Source: Fusobacterium ulcerans ATCC 49185 (GTDB lineage Bacteria; Fusobacteriota; Fusobacteriia; Fusobacteriales; Fusobacteriaceae). From it: a stretch of DNA of 64,000 nt. Numbering within the stretch: position 1 is the first letter of the stretch; each line of letters begins with the position of its first letter. Positions 38,487 to 47,583 of this stretch are shown here, in pieces. A model generated the notes under the pieces. That model had not been told where the DNA came from. It saw only the letters and a program-made list of their open reading frames with translations, and ran no database searches. Made by a program: the position numbers and the translations under genes. Location: assembly GCF_900683735.1 (NCBI RefSeq), contig NZ_LR215979.1:2790001-2854000 (forward strand). The letters run 5' to 3'.

Positions 38487-39668
38487 ATGAAATATAATTT
38501 TGATACTTTAATTTCTAGAAAAAATACTGGTTCACTAAAATGGGAACAAATGTATAAAATGAATCCCAATGTTGAAGAAAATGTAGTCCCTCTCTCTGTT
38601 GCAGATATGGAATTTAAAAATGCTCCTGAAATAACAGAAGGGCTAAGAGAATATTTAAAATCAGCAGTCTTGGGATATACTTCATCATACAAAGCATTTA
38701 CTGACTCTATCATAAATTGGATGCAAAGAAGACATAATTTTACTATTAAGTCTGAGTGGATCGTAAATACTGCTGGAGTTGTCCCTGCATTCTTTGCTGC
38801 TATCAGAGCTTTTACAAAACCTGGTGATGGGGTTGTAATTATGAGTCCTGTTTATTATCCTTTCTATAATGCAATAAAATTTAATGAAAGAACTTTGATT
38901 GATTGTCCCTTAATAGAAACAAACGGATATTACACAATGGATTTTGAAAAATTTGATAAAATCACAAAAAAACCAGAAAATAAACTTTTTCTTTTCTGCA
39001 GCCCTCATAATCCAGTAGGAAGAGTATGGACAGTTGAAGAATTGAAAAGACTTGAAGAGATAATTCTTAAAAATAATGTAACTGTTATATCTGATGAAAT
39101 ACATCATGATATCATAATGCCTGGTTATAAACATACGATATTTCAAACATTATCTGATGAATTAGCTGACAGAACAATAACTTGTACAGCTCCCTCTAAA
39201 ACATTCAATTTAGCTGGAATGGGAATATCTAATATTATTATTAAAAACCCTGCTGTTAAAGAAAAATTCATACAAGAAATAAATAATGTATCTGGTTTTC
39301 CTTTCAATATTTTAGGATATAAAGCTTGTGAGCTTGCATACACAAAAGCTGAAAATTGGCTGGAGGAATTCATCACTGTAATAGATGAAAATCAAAAGAT
39401 AGTAAAAGAATTCTTTGAAAAAAATTACCCTGAAATAAAAGCTCCTCTTATTGAAGGCACATATCTTCAGTGGATAGATTTCAGAACTCTAGGCATGGAA
39501 CCTAAAAAAATGGAAGAATTTATGGTTAAGGAAGCCAAATTATTCTTTGATGAAGGATATATATTTGGAAAATCAGGAGAAGGATATGAAAGAATCAATC
39601 TTGCTGCTCCTTCATGGGTTATTAAAGAGTCTCTTGAAAGATTAGATAAAGCTTTAAAAAGAGTATAA
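38487..39668 (+). CDS. MalY/PatB-type PLP enzyme, putative C-S beta-lyase
   Basis: 393 residues of the class I/II aminotransferase fold. The PLP lysine is in TCTAPSKTFNLAGMG. Other marks are PLSVADMEFKNAPEI near the N-terminus, FLFCSPHNPVGRVW and VISDEIHHDIIM. The MalY/PatB subgroup removes H2S or thiols from cysteine, cystathionine or S-substituted cysteines, giving pyruvate and ammonia. GGAGG precedes the ATG. It is the first gene of an operon with an M20 amidohydrolase and an AbgT transporter, which suggests that the substrate is imported as an N-acyl conjugate and freed before cleavage. Confidence 0.87.
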   Translation: MKYNFDTLISRKNTGSLKWEQMYKMNPNVEENVVPLSVADMEFKNAPEITEGLREYLKSAVLGYTSSYKAFTDSIINWMQRRHNFTIKSEWIVNTAGVVPAFFAAIRAFTKPGDGVVIMSPVYYPFYNAIKFNERTLIDCPLIETNGYYTMDFEKFDKITKKPENKLFLFCSPHNPVGRVWTVEELKRLEEIILKNNVTVISDEIHHDIIMPGYKHTIFQTLSDELADRTITCTAPSKTFNLAGMGISNIIIKNPAVKEKFIQEINNVSGFPFNILGYKACELAYTKAENWLEEFITVIDENQKIVKEFFEKNYPEIKAPLIEGTYLQWIDFRTLGMEPKKMEEFMVKEAKLFFDEGYIFGKSGEGYERINLAAPSWVIKESLERLDKALKRV

Positions 39669-39704
39669 GATAGCTACATAAATAAATATTTTGGAGGTAA
39701 ATTT

Positions 39705-40901
39705 ATGCTGTCAAATGAAATGATAATAGCAGCTGCTAAAGAAGTTGAGGAATATGTAAAACTTACAAGAGGATATCTGCATGAAAATCCTGAGATTTCT
39801 GGACAGGAATTTGATACAAGTACATTTTTGAAAAAAGAAATTGAGACTTTGGGACTTCCTATTGAAGAAGTTTCAACAACTGGTTTTATTGCTACTTTAA
39901 AATGTAAAAATCCTGGTAAGACACTTGCTTTAAGAAGTGATATAGACGCTTTAAAAATGCCTGAAAGTGAAATTAATATGGTTGGTAAGAAAAAATATGT
40001 TTCTAAAAGAGCTGAAGCATGTCATTCCTGTGGGCATGATGGTCATATGGCTATGCTCCTTGGTTCAATGAAAGTTTTAGTTAAACTTAAAGACTATCTT
40101 AGTGGAACTATTATCTTCTGTTTTGAAGAAGGAGAAGAAATAGGCTGTGGAATAGATAAAATGCTGACAGTGCTTTCTAAGAAAAATATAGATGCAATAT
40201 GGGGAATACACTTAACTTCTTTTATGAAAACTGGTACTGTAAGTATTGATCCTGGTCCAAGAATGGCTGGAGCCGCTCTTATAAAGATGGATATCATAGG
40301 AAGAGGAGGCCACGGTTCAAGACCTGACCTTTCTATTAATCCTCTGTTTGGTGCTGCTAATATTCTTATGTCTTTATCTTCTGCATGGGTTAACAGAATA
40401 AATTCAAATGAAACTGTTACATTGGGTCTTGCTACTATCAATGGAGGAACTGCTGCAAATATAATCCCTGATAAAGTTTCTATCTCAGGAACTATAAGAT
40501 ATTTTAATATTGCTGAGGGAGAAAAAGCTTTTAATCTCATTAAAGAAGTTTCTACATATGCTGCTAAATCTCAAAATTGTTCAATAGAATTCGCTCCAGA
40601 CATGAGAATAGCTGCCAACCCTACAATAAATGATACAGAATTATCAGCTTTTGCTGCCAAACATTTAAGTGAAATACTTCCTGAGGGAACTCTTATTCAT
40701 CAAGAAAAGTGGTATGCTTCTGAGTCTTTCAACAGATATTCAGCTCTATGCCCAAGTTTATTTGTATTTGTTGGAGCTGGAAATAAAAAAATTGGTTCAA
40801 CAGCTGAACACCACAATGTTCATTTCGATCTTGATGAAAATGCCTTTATCGTTGGTGTTATTTCTACAACAAAATTTGCTTCAAGTTTTCTAAATATCTA
40901 A
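39705..40901 (+). CDS. M20-family amidohydrolase (aminoacylase/HipO-like)
   Basis: 398 residues. The metal site uses HSCGHDGH, GEEIGCG (catalytic Glu pair), GIHLTS and the C-terminal AEHHNVHFDLD. A lid domain fills about 190-305 (GRGGHGSRPDLSINP). M20D enzymes cleave N-acyl amino acids such as N-acetylcysteine conjugates, hippurate or aminobenzoyl-glutamate. It lies 36 bases after the C-S lyase and 14 before the AbgT transporter, so all three likely act on one compound in the cytoplasm. No signal peptide is seen. Confidence 0.88.
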   Translation: MLSNEMIIAAAKEVEEYVKLTRGYLHENPEISGQEFDTSTFLKKEIETLGLPIEEVSTTGFIATLKCKNPGKTLALRSDIDALKMPESEINMVGKKKYVSKRAEACHSCGHDGHMAMLLGSMKVLVKLKDYLSGTIIFCFEEGEEIGCGIDKMLTVLSKKNIDAIWGIHLTSFMKTGTVSIDPGPRMAGAALIKMDIIGRGGHGSRPDLSINPLFGAANILMSLSSAWVNRINSNETVTLGLATINGGTAANIIPDKVSISGTIRYFNIAEGEKAFNLIKEVSTYAAKSQNCSIEFAPDMRIAANPTINDTELSAFAAKHLSEILPEGTLIHQEKWYASESFNRYSALCPSLFVFVGAGNKKIGSTAEHHNVHFDLDENAFIVGVISTTKFASSFLNI

Positions 40902-40915
40902 GGGGTGGATAAATT

Positions 40916-42430
40916 ATGAAAGAAAAAGAAAAAAGCGGGTTTCTTAATTGGATAGAAGTTGTGGGAAATAAAATGCCACATCCTATGGCTCTGTTCTTAT
41001 ATATTATAATTATAGTTTTAGTACTTTCCTTTGTTTTGGGCAAATTAGGAATTTCAGCTATACATCCTACTTCTGGGGAAACTATTTCTGTAATAAATCT
41101 TGTAAGTTTAAAAGGTTTTATGCTCTTAGTTCCCAACTTTGTTAAAAATTTCCAAAACTTTCCAGTTCTTGGGGTTGTTATCATACTTGGTATAGCTACT
41201 GGTTTCTGTGACAGAAGCGGTTTTTTTACATCAGCTATAAAAATGGGGTTATATGGCAGAAAAGGTAATATAGCTATATATGTAATAGCTACTATAGGTG
41301 TCCTTGGAAATCAGGCTGGAGATGCTGCTTTTATTCTTATCCCAGCTATTTCAGGAGCAATATTTTATGGTCTTAGAAGAAATCCTCTAGCTGGAGTGTT
41401 TCTAGGTTATGCATCTGTTGGAGGAGGATTCAGTACCTGCCTTATCCCTGGAGGTTGGGATGTAGTTCTTACTCCAATTTCTATACAATCAGCTACTAGT
41501 ATTCTTCCCAATTTTGATATGCCTCTGTTGAATGGATATTTCTTCTTATTTGTTTCAGCAGTTCTTGTAATAACCGCTTCTGCAATAGTTACTATAAAAA
41601 TTATTGAACCAATGCTTGGAGAATACCAATTTGCTGAGGAAGATAATTCTGATATGGCTATAACAGATGAAGAAAGAACAGCAGTAAAAAAAGCTGGAAG
41701 AAATGTTTTAATATTTCTAGTTATCTTAGTTGCAAGTTGTATACCACAAAATAGTTTTCTTAGAAATCCAGTAAATCACTCATTAATATTTGGAGCTCCT
41801 CTTATGCAGTGCCTTCAATTTATTATCATAATAGTTTTCTCATTAGCTGGACTTACTTATGCAGTAACTATAAAAAAGATTCAAAGTATAAATGATGTTT
41901 ATACTATGATGTCTGAGTCTATATCTTCATTAGCAGGATTTATAGCTTTAGCAGTAGTTATTGGACAGTTTCTTTTCCTTTTTGATAAATCAAATTTAGC
42001 TCAGGTTCTTGCAATAAAAGGTGGAAATTTTCTTGCTTCTCTTCCAATACCTACACAAATAATAGTTGTATGTTTCTTATTATTGACAGCTCTTGTAAAT
42101 CTTTTCATAGGAAGTGGAGGAACAAAATGGCTTTTAATGGGGCCTATATTTGTTCCTATGCTGATACAGTTAAATATACATCCAGCCTTTACACAAGCAG
42201 TATATAGATTAGGAGATTGTTCTACTAACCATCTTACTCCTTTATTTGCTTACTTTGCTATATTACTTACAACAGCCCAAAAATATGATAAGAACACAGG
42301 AATGGGTACTTTATTTGCAGCTATGCTTCCTTACTCATTTACATTCCTTTGTATATTTATCATTCAGATTGTTATTTGGATGACATTCAATCTTCCAGTT
42401 GGACCTGGTGGAGTTATCTGGCTTTCTTAA
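40916..42430 (+). CDS. abgT: AbgT-family transporter
   Basis: 504 residues with about twelve membrane segments. Family blocks are WIEVVGNKMPHPMALFLY at the N-terminus, GVLGNQAGDAAFILIP, GSGGTKWLLMGPIFVP and YRLGDCSTNHLTPL. AbgT imports p-aminobenzoyl-glutamate in E. coli, while other members export sulfonamides; the M20 hydrolase next door fits an importer of N-acyl amino acids. It is the last gene of the operon and ends at a strong terminator. Confidence 0.9.
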   Translation: MKEKEKSGFLNWIEVVGNKMPHPMALFLYIIIIVLVLSFVLGKLGISAIHPTSGETISVINLVSLKGFMLLVPNFVKNFQNFPVLGVVIILGIATGFCDRSGFFTSAIKMGLYGRKGNIAIYVIATIGVLGNQAGDAAFILIPAISGAIFYGLRRNPLAGVFLGYASVGGGFSTCLIPGGWDVVLTPISIQSATSILPNFDMPLLNGYFFLFVSAVLVITASAIVTIKIIEPMLGEYQFAEEDNSDMAITDEERTAVKKAGRNVLIFLVILVASCIPQNSFLRNPVNHSLIFGAPLMQCLQFIIIIVFSLAGLTYAVTIKKIQSINDVYTMMSESISSLAGFIALAVVIGQFLFLFDKSNLAQVLAIKGGNFLASLPIPTQIIVVCFLLLTALVNLFIGSGGTKWLLMGPIFVPMLIQLNIHPAFTQAVYRLGDCSTNHLTPLFAYFAILLTTAQKYDKNTGMGTLFAAMLPYSFTFLCIFIIQIVIWMTFNLPVGPGGVIWLS

Positions 42431-42436
42431 TATTAT

Positions 42437-42480
42437 AAGCCCATATTGAATTAAACTTTTCAATATGGGCTTTTTATTTT
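42437..42480. terminator. Bidirectional terminator
   Basis: AAGCCCATATTGAA (42437-42450) pairs perfectly with TTCAATATGGGCTT (42459-42472) and is followed by T residues. It lies between the convergent abgT and binding-protein genes. Confidence 0.88.
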
Positions 42481-42482
42481 AT

Positions 42483-43238
42483 TTATTTTTTCTCATAAGC
42501 AGCTTTGAATTCTTCAATATTTGCTGGAAAATATTTTTCTAATATTTTTAAATATTCTCCATTATCTCTTAATTCAATTATTTTTTTATTTACTTTTTCT
42601 ACTAACTCTTTCTCATTTTTTCTGAATGCAATAGAAGCAGCTGGCTGTTCATCAACTAAAGTATCTATCTGTTTAATTCCTGTTAAATTTTCTAGATAGG
42701 CTTTTGATGATAATTCATCTATTATAACTGAATCTATCTTTCCAGCTTTAAGATCCATCAAAGCTCCAGTCCAAGAATCATAAACTTTTGCTTTCCCTTC
42801 TAATTCATTAACAAACTGTTCCTGTATAGCTCCCAATTGTATTCCTATATTCTTACCTTTTAATTCCTCTTTAGTCTTTATATCACTCTTTTCATTTATT
42901 ATAATAATATGCTTAGAAGAGAAGATAAACATATATGGAATAGAAAAATCTACTGCTTTTTGTCTTTCGGGAGTTTGAGTAAGCCCAGCAATTACAGCAT
43001 CTACTTTTCCAAGTTGAAGTGCTGGAAGAAGACCATCAAAAGACATATTAATCCAGCTGATTTCATACCCTAATTCTTCTCCTATTTTTTCCATAAGTTC
43101 AATATCAAATCCTACCATTTTTCCATCTTCCAAATACTCATAAGGCTTAAATTCTGCATTTGTCCCTACATAAAGTTTTTCAGCTGAAAAAGATAAAGTA
43201 GAGAACAGTAAAGTTAAAACTAGTATCAATTTTTTCAT
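42483..43238 (-). CDS. Amino-acid-type ABC substrate-binding protein (SBP_bac_3)
   Basis: 251 residues with a signal peptide (1-18) and no lipobox, so periplasmic. The fold starts KLYVGTNAEFKPYEYLEDGKMVGFDIELMEKI and has WINMSFDGLLPALQLGKVDAVIAGL and the PASIAFRK region of the arginine/histidine/glutamine-binding family. It is co-oriented with frlB and frlD (34-base gap after frlD), suggesting it binds fructoselysine or another Amadori amino acid. No permease or ATPase is encoded here, so it must share a transporter elsewhere. GGGGG precedes the ATG. Confidence 0.88.
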   Translation of the reverse strand: MKKLILVLTLLFSTLSFSAEKLYVGTNAEFKPYEYLEDGKMVGFDIELMEKIGEELGYEISWINMSFDGLLPALQLGKVDAVIAGLTQTPERQKAVDFSIPYMFIFSSKHIIIINEKSDIKTKEELKGKNIGIQLGAIQEQFVNELEGKAKVYDSWTGALMDLKAGKIDSVIIDELSSKAYLENLTGIKQIDTLVDEQPAASIAFRKNEKELVEKVNKKIIELRDNGEYLKILEKYFPANIEEFKAAYEKK

Positions 43239-43271
43239 AATAAATCCCCCTTTATTTAAATTAAACTTTGT

Positions 43272-44129
43272 CTATTCATATTTTTTCCCATAACCAAATG
43301 CACCTTCTATGGTACAAATCTCAGCAGCAAATTCTGCTGCTTTTATTAAACTTACTTTTACAGCTTCTTTTTTATCTGTTCCTTTTTTTATCAAAGATAA
43401 ATAACTCACTAAATAAGAAGCAATGAGAGAATCTCCTGCTCCCATTGTATCTACAACTTTTTCTAAAGGTACTGCTTTCTGTATAAAATAATCTCCCCCG
43501 TCATATAAAATACATCCATCTGCTCCTCTTGAAGCACATGCAGTTTCAGCCCCATAATCTACTATTTTCTTTAAATATTTTTTAGTTTCATCTTCTGTTC
43601 CATCAAAAGAACAAAAAGCAAAATTTATATCTTTTGCTATTCTTTTAAAATAATCTTCTGTTGAATCATCTGAAAAATCAAAAGAAACATACACCCCTGT
43701 TTCTTTTATTTTATGAAGTTCTTTTTCTGTAAAACAATAATTTCCACTGTGAACTAAATCAAATTTCTTTATGTATTCTAAATCAAATCTATCTAAAACA
43801 AATGGGACTTCTCCCCTTATTCCACCTTCATTTGACCCTAAAAATATACGCTCTCCATTAATCAAAGTTACTCTTGCACAGCCATTTTCTCCTTCTAACT
43901 GCCTGCATTTTATTGTTTCTATTCCTGCTTTTTCTAAACTTTCTATTACATGTTCAGCTTCTTTATCATTTCCAAAATATCCCATATATGCTGAACTTTC
44001 TGCCCCAAACATCTTAGAATATACAGCAAAGTTTACACAATTTCCTCCTGGGTACATTGTTTTGATATGCTCATATTTATCAACTACATTATCTCCAAAC
44101 CCCAATACTTTTATTGAGTATTTTTCCAT
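43272..44129 (-). CDS. frlD: Fructoselysine 6-kinase (PfkB family)
   Basis: 285 residues. The ribokinase fold is marked by GDNVVDKYEHIKTMYPGGNCVNFAVYSKMFG at the N-terminus and by the catalytic DTMGAGDSLIASYLVSYL near the C-terminus (Asp base, anion hole GAGD). The N-terminal GDN(V/C)VD and PGGN(C/A)VN pattern and the FDFSDD segment match FrlD from enterobacteria. It phosphorylates imported fructoselysine at the 6-hydroxyl. It lies 16 bases after frlB. Confidence 0.87.
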   Translation of the reverse strand: MEKYSIKVLGFGDNVVDKYEHIKTMYPGGNCVNFAVYSKMFGAESSAYMGYFGNDKEAEHVIESLEKAGIETIKCRQLEGENGCARVTLINGERIFLGSNEGGIRGEVPFVLDRFDLEYIKKFDLVHSGNYCFTEKELHKIKETGVYVSFDFSDDSTEDYFKRIAKDINFAFCSFDGTEDETKKYLKKIVDYGAETACASRGADGCILYDGGDYFIQKAVPLEKVVDTMGAGDSLIASYLVSYLSLIKKGTDKKEAVKVSLIKAAEFAAEICTIEGAFGYGKKYE

Positions 44130-44145
44130 AACTCACCTCTCAATT

Positions 44146-45114
44146 TTAATATTCTACAACATCCATATAACGTCTCATATCCAAAGGATGATTACGTTTG
44201 TTCTGAAGAGCTGTACGATAGACTACTGACATAGCATAAAATAATATAGGGTTGAAATATTCAACACACATTTCATCTATCTCTCCAATTCCTAATTGTT
44301 CTGCATCTATCACTTCATATTTTTTCCCATATTTTTCAAGAAATTTAAGTGCTCTCTCATCCATCACTCTATTTTTTCCTTTACTCATTAAAAGAATATA
44401 AAGATGATCTTCATCTGTTACTTCAAATGGCCCATGAAAATATTCTCCAGAATGAAGATAACAGCAGTCCATCCATTGCATCTCCTGCAATGAACATATA
44501 GCAAAACCATATCCCTGTGAATATGAAGCACCAGAAGCCATAATATAAAGAAATGGTTCATTCCAATATTTTTCTGCAAAAACCCAAGAGGCATTCTTAG
44601 CTTTTTTAGCTGCATTTTTAACTATGGAATCTATTTTTTCCAGTCCATCAGAAATAGATTCATATAACTCATACTCTTCTTCCTGCATATGTAATAATTC
44701 ATTTAACAGCGAAAGAACTATCCCCTGTGGTTTATCTTTTTCATTTATATCAAAAGACCAATCATACACCCATGGTATAAATTCAGTTCCTCCACATACA
44801 GAGTCTTTATTATGAGTTAAAGTAATAACTGATGCTCCTGCATTTTTTCCAACTCTTGCTGCTTCTATAGTTTCTTTTGTATTCCCTCCATGTGATACTG
44901 CAATCACCAGACTATTTTTTCCTAAAGTTTTTGGTGGAGTTATAGCAAACTCTTTAGCTGTATACCATGATGCATGTATAGAAGCTGATTCAGCCTGTAT
45001 AAAATAAAATCCTGGATAAAGGTCAACTAGCGAACCTCCACATGCTATGAAATATATATCTTTGATATTATTTTTTTCATCTAATATTTTTTTTATGATT
45101 TCTTTTGAATTCAT
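44146..45114 (-). CDS. frlB: Fructoselysine 6-phosphate deglycase (SIS domain)
   Basis: 322 residues with two SIS halves. The first starts IYFIACGGSLVDLYPG and has AVSHGGNTKETIEAARVGKNAG. The second has HSGEYFHGPFEVTDEDHLYILL, with the conserved SGE-HGP pair of FrlB. The C-terminal ...NKRNHPLDMRRYMDVVEY matches the end of FrlB proteins. It splits fructoselysine 6-phosphate into glucose 6-phosphate and lysine. It is the first gene of the frlB-frlD-binding-protein operon and diverges from frlR. Confidence 0.88.
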   Translation of the reverse strand: MNSKEIIKKILDEKNNIKDIYFIACGGSLVDLYPGFYFIQAESASIHASWYTAKEFAITPPKTLGKNSLVIAVSHGGNTKETIEAARVGKNAGASVITLTHNKDSVCGGTEFIPWVYDWSFDINEKDKPQGIVLSLLNELLHMQEEEYELYESISDGLEKIDSIVKNAAKKAKNASWVFAEKYWNEPFLYIMASGASYSQGYGFAICSLQEMQWMDCCYLHSGEYFHGPFEVTDEDHLYILLMSKGKNRVMDERALKFLEKYGKKYEVIDAEQLGIGEIDEMCVEYFNPILFYAMSVVYRTALQNKRNHPLDMRRYMDVVEY

Positions 45115-45160
45115 TTTTACTCCTTTCCCAATTAAATTTCATAACATAACTATATCATAA

Positions 45161-45214
45161 TATAACGTTATAAACAATAGTGTTTTTTTAATTTATCATA
45201 TAACATCTTATGAT
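45161..45214. promoter_or_regulatory. Candidate FrlR operators
   Basis: Two dyads lie in the frlB-frlR divergent region: a perfect 12-base palindrome TATAACGTTATA (45161-45172) and ATCATA-N8-TATGAT (45195-45214). HutC-type GntR proteins bind such repeats. Assignment to FrlR is inferred from position. Confidence 0.45.
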
Positions 45215-45222
45215 GAATTTTC

Positions 45223-45251
45223 TTGTTGTTTCTTAAATTACATAGTATAAT
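45223..45251 (+). promoter_or_regulatory. frlR promoter
   Basis: TTGTTG (45223-45228), 17 bases, perfect TATAAT (45246-45251), about 40 bases before the frlR ATG. Confidence 0.7.
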
Positions 45252-45292
45252 AAAATAAATGTGATATATTCAGTAATTTAAGGAGATTTAGT

Positions 45293-46030
45293 ATGGCATT
45301 AATTTCAAATACAAAAATACCTTTATATAAACAACTCAAAGAAGAATTAAAAAATTCTATAAAAAAAGGAACTCTTATTCATGGAGAAAAAATTCCTACA
45401 GAAATTGAATTGAGTGAAATCTATAAAGTAAGCAGAATCACAATAAGAAAAGCCGTCGAAGAATTAGTTAGAGAAGGATTCTTATTAAAAAAACAAGGAA
45501 AGGGAACTTTTGTCCAGCAAAATAGAATACAGAGAAAAATAGATAATTTATTAAGTTTTACTGAATCTTGTGAAATAAATGGAATGATTCCTTCCAGTAT
45601 TGTTACCAAGAAAGAAATTCTTATCCCTACAGAAAAACAGATTGAAGAGATGGGTTTAAAAAAGGAAGAAAAAATTTTATTTATACAGCGTATAAGGTTT
45701 GCAGATGGTTTTCCTATAATGTGTGAGAATAACTATTTTCCATATCCTAAGTTTGATTTCTTATTTTCAGAACCTTTAAATACTTCCCTTTATTCTCTTT
45801 TAAGAAATAAATATGGTATAAAAGTTGATTCTTCAGATAATTCCTATCTAGACATAGTCTGTGCTGGAAGTGATATAGCTCCTTTGATGCAGCTGTCCAA
45901 TGGAGAACCTCTTTTCTATCTTTATACTCAAATGTATGATGATAAAAAAGAACTTATTCACATTGGAAAACAGTTTATAAATTCAGAGCATTATCGTTTT
46001 CATTTGAATAATATTCGATACAGTAAATAA
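45293..46030 (+). CDS. frlR: GntR/HutC-family regulator of the frl locus
   Basis: 245 residues. A GntR winged helix (residues 9-75; GEKIPTEIELSEIYKVSRIT, VREGFLLKKQGKGTFVQ) is followed by a UTRA effector domain (about 95-235). UTRA domains bind sugar phosphates or related small molecules; with its position divergent from frlB, the effector is likely fructoselysine 6-phosphate or glucosamine-like sugar phosphate. AAGGAG precedes the ATG. Confidence 0.87.
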   Translation: MALISNTKIPLYKQLKEELKNSIKKGTLIHGEKIPTEIELSEIYKVSRITIRKAVEELVREGFLLKKQGKGTFVQQNRIQRKIDNLLSFTESCEINGMIPSSIVTKKEILIPTEKQIEEMGLKKEEKILFIQRIRFADGFPIMCENNYFPYPKFDFLFSEPLNTSLYSLLRNKYGIKVDSSDNSYLDIVCAGSDIAPLMQLSNGEPLFYLYTQMYDDKKELIHIGKQFINSEHYRFHLNNIRYSK

Positions 46031-46060
46031 AAAATGGCTACCAGTTGGCAGCCATTTTTT
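46029..46060 (+). terminator. frlR terminator
   Basis: AAAATGGCT (46031-46039) pairs with AGCCATTTT (46050-46058), extended by CCA/TGG with one mismatch, then T residues. It starts right at the stop codon. Confidence 0.85.
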
Positions 46061-46474
46061 ACAACCAGAGATCTATGAACTGATTTAAATACTTTTTTCT
46101 TTGTCCACGAAACTTCTGCCTCTATCACATATTTTCCTGCTATTTCTGTTGTCTTAACTACTGTTGTCCACATTCCTAGTTCTTCCTCATAGCTCCTTTA
46201 AATATATTTTTCACATTCATTTCCCTCTTTCATTTTCTTCACTAATTTTCAATTATATATCAAATATCTTTTTCAATATACATAATTGATATTATTTTTT
46301 TTAATACTTAAAGTTAAGAAATAAAATCATATTATTAACCCTATTTAACTTGGTTTATACACATTTTACCTTTATAACAAAAATCATCTTATAGCTACAA
46401 ATAAAATTTCAATCTTAAAGATGATTAATTAAAAATATTTAATTATCTATATTAAGTTAATATACTTATTTTCT
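46061..46474. other. Gene-poor stretch with a short minus-strand reading frame
   Basis: No complete gene is evident. On the minus strand an open frame of 57 codons starts at 46173 (MWTTVVKTTEIAGKYVIEAE...) and runs through KKVFKSVHRSLVV into the frlR tail. Upstream the frame continues only six more codons and has no ribosome site, so it looks like the remnant of an older gene. The right half, 46200-46474, is A/T-rich without signals. Confidence 0.35.
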
Positions 46475-46996
46475 CTATTTAGTCAAATATGGCTCAAAAA
46501 TAATTTTTATACTCTTTCCACTTTCTCTGCTGGCTGTCACTATATAATAATCTCCGTTGTCATATATATTATTTGTTTTCTTCATATATGGAACTATATC
46601 AAGTTCTTTCCTAGAAGTTTCTTCTGGCATTTTTTTTAAGGATTCCATTATATTATTTTTCAATTTATTATCAATAATTCCCTCATTTAATGTTTCAACT
46701 AAACTTATCAATCTTTTTTTTAATTTCAACTGATCTACATTTAAATTATGACAAGATACAATTATTCCTATACCATAAGGAATTTCATCATCCTTTAATA
46801 AAATATCAATTTTTTCATTAAGTTTTCCCTCTCTTCTTTCAAAAAAATAATACGTACTTTCATCTTTAAAAATAAATCCATTATCTATGAGAATGGTTTT
46901 TATTTTTTCTAGCTCTATCTTTTTTAAAAATACTTCTTTAGAGAAACTAAAAACAAAAATTGTAAAAAACAAAATTAAGAATAGAAACTTTTTCAT
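46475..46996 (-). CDS. Exported protein of unknown function
   Basis: 173 residues with a signal peptide (about 1-20, MKKFLFLILFFTIFVFSFS). The mature part is lysine- and glutamate-rich and predicted mixed alpha/beta: YYFFERREGKLNEKIDILLK, IPYGIGIIVSCHNLNVDQLK, DYYIVTASRESGKSIKIIF. It contains one cysteine and no lipobox. I do not recognise a family. A GGGG ribosome site precedes the ATG. It has no operon partner, lying in an A/T-rich region beside other unknown genes. Confidence 0.7.
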   Translation of the reverse strand: MKKFLFLILFFTIFVFSFSKEVFLKKIELEKIKTILIDNGFIFKDESTYYFFERREGKLNEKIDILLKDDEIPYGIGIIVSCHNLNVDQLKLKKRLISLVETLNEGIIDNKLKNNIMESLKKMPEETSRKELDIVPYMKKTNNIYDNGDYYIVTASRESGKSIKIIFEPYLTK

Positions 46997-47172
46997 AATA
47001 TTCCCCTTTTTTAGTAAATATTTTATAATTTTTTGTAACTTCTTTCTTATTCAAATAATATTCATCTTCATTTGTTAATAGTCAATCATGATATACAAAA
47101 AAGCAACCTTCACTGTATAGACATATTTCATCTTATTTGTTATTATGTTATAAAAACTGGAGGTTTTAAACT

Positions 47173-47583
47173 ATGGAATGGTTTTCTTCTAAAAAATGTA
47201 CAACAAATCTTTATGTCATGTCAGTAAAAATAAATGAAAAAGTAAAATTTAACTTTGTTTTTTACTCTCTTGATGAAGACATAAAAAATGATTATGTATT
47301 TCTAAAAAAAATCAGAGATAACATTGGAGATTTAAAAGAAAAACTAAAAACACCTGCTTGGGAAAAATTCAGTCTAAAGCTATGGTATAACTATGGAAAA
47401 AGCAGTGGACCTCTTGGGTCTGTTAATTGTGTTGCTGAACTTCCTAATGATGTTACTGAAGGAAAAAACCTCTATGCTGCTATTGTAAATTTGAATAAAA
47501 AAATAATAATTCCTGAAAATTGTATTTTACCAGTTACCATTAAAAACTATGATAATATAAAAAAATCTACCATTATATTTTAA
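47173..47583 (+). CDS. Small cytoplasmic protein of unknown function
   Basis: 136 residues without signal or membrane segment. It is strand-rich, with KINEKVKFNFVFYSLDED, a charged helix FLKKIRDNIGDLKEKLKTPAWEKF and a second strand-rich half NKKIIIPENCILPVTIKNY. I do not recognise it. GGAGG is eight bases before the ATG, which argues for real translation. No partner lies on the same strand; it stands between an exported unknown protein and the 48000 hairpin region. Confidence 0.65.
   Translation: MEWFSSKKCTTNLYVMSVKINEKVKFNFVFYSLDEDIKNDYVFLKKIRDNIGDLKEKLKTPAWEKFSLKLWYNYGKSSGPLGSVNCVAELPNDVTEGKNLYAAIVNLNKKIIIPENCILPVTIKNYDNIKKSTIIF

Noticed and set aside
45161-45172. TATAACGTTATA as a -10 element for frlB
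   Set aside because: Perfect two-fold symmetry and no matched -35 fit an operator better than a promoter box; kept only as a candidate operator.
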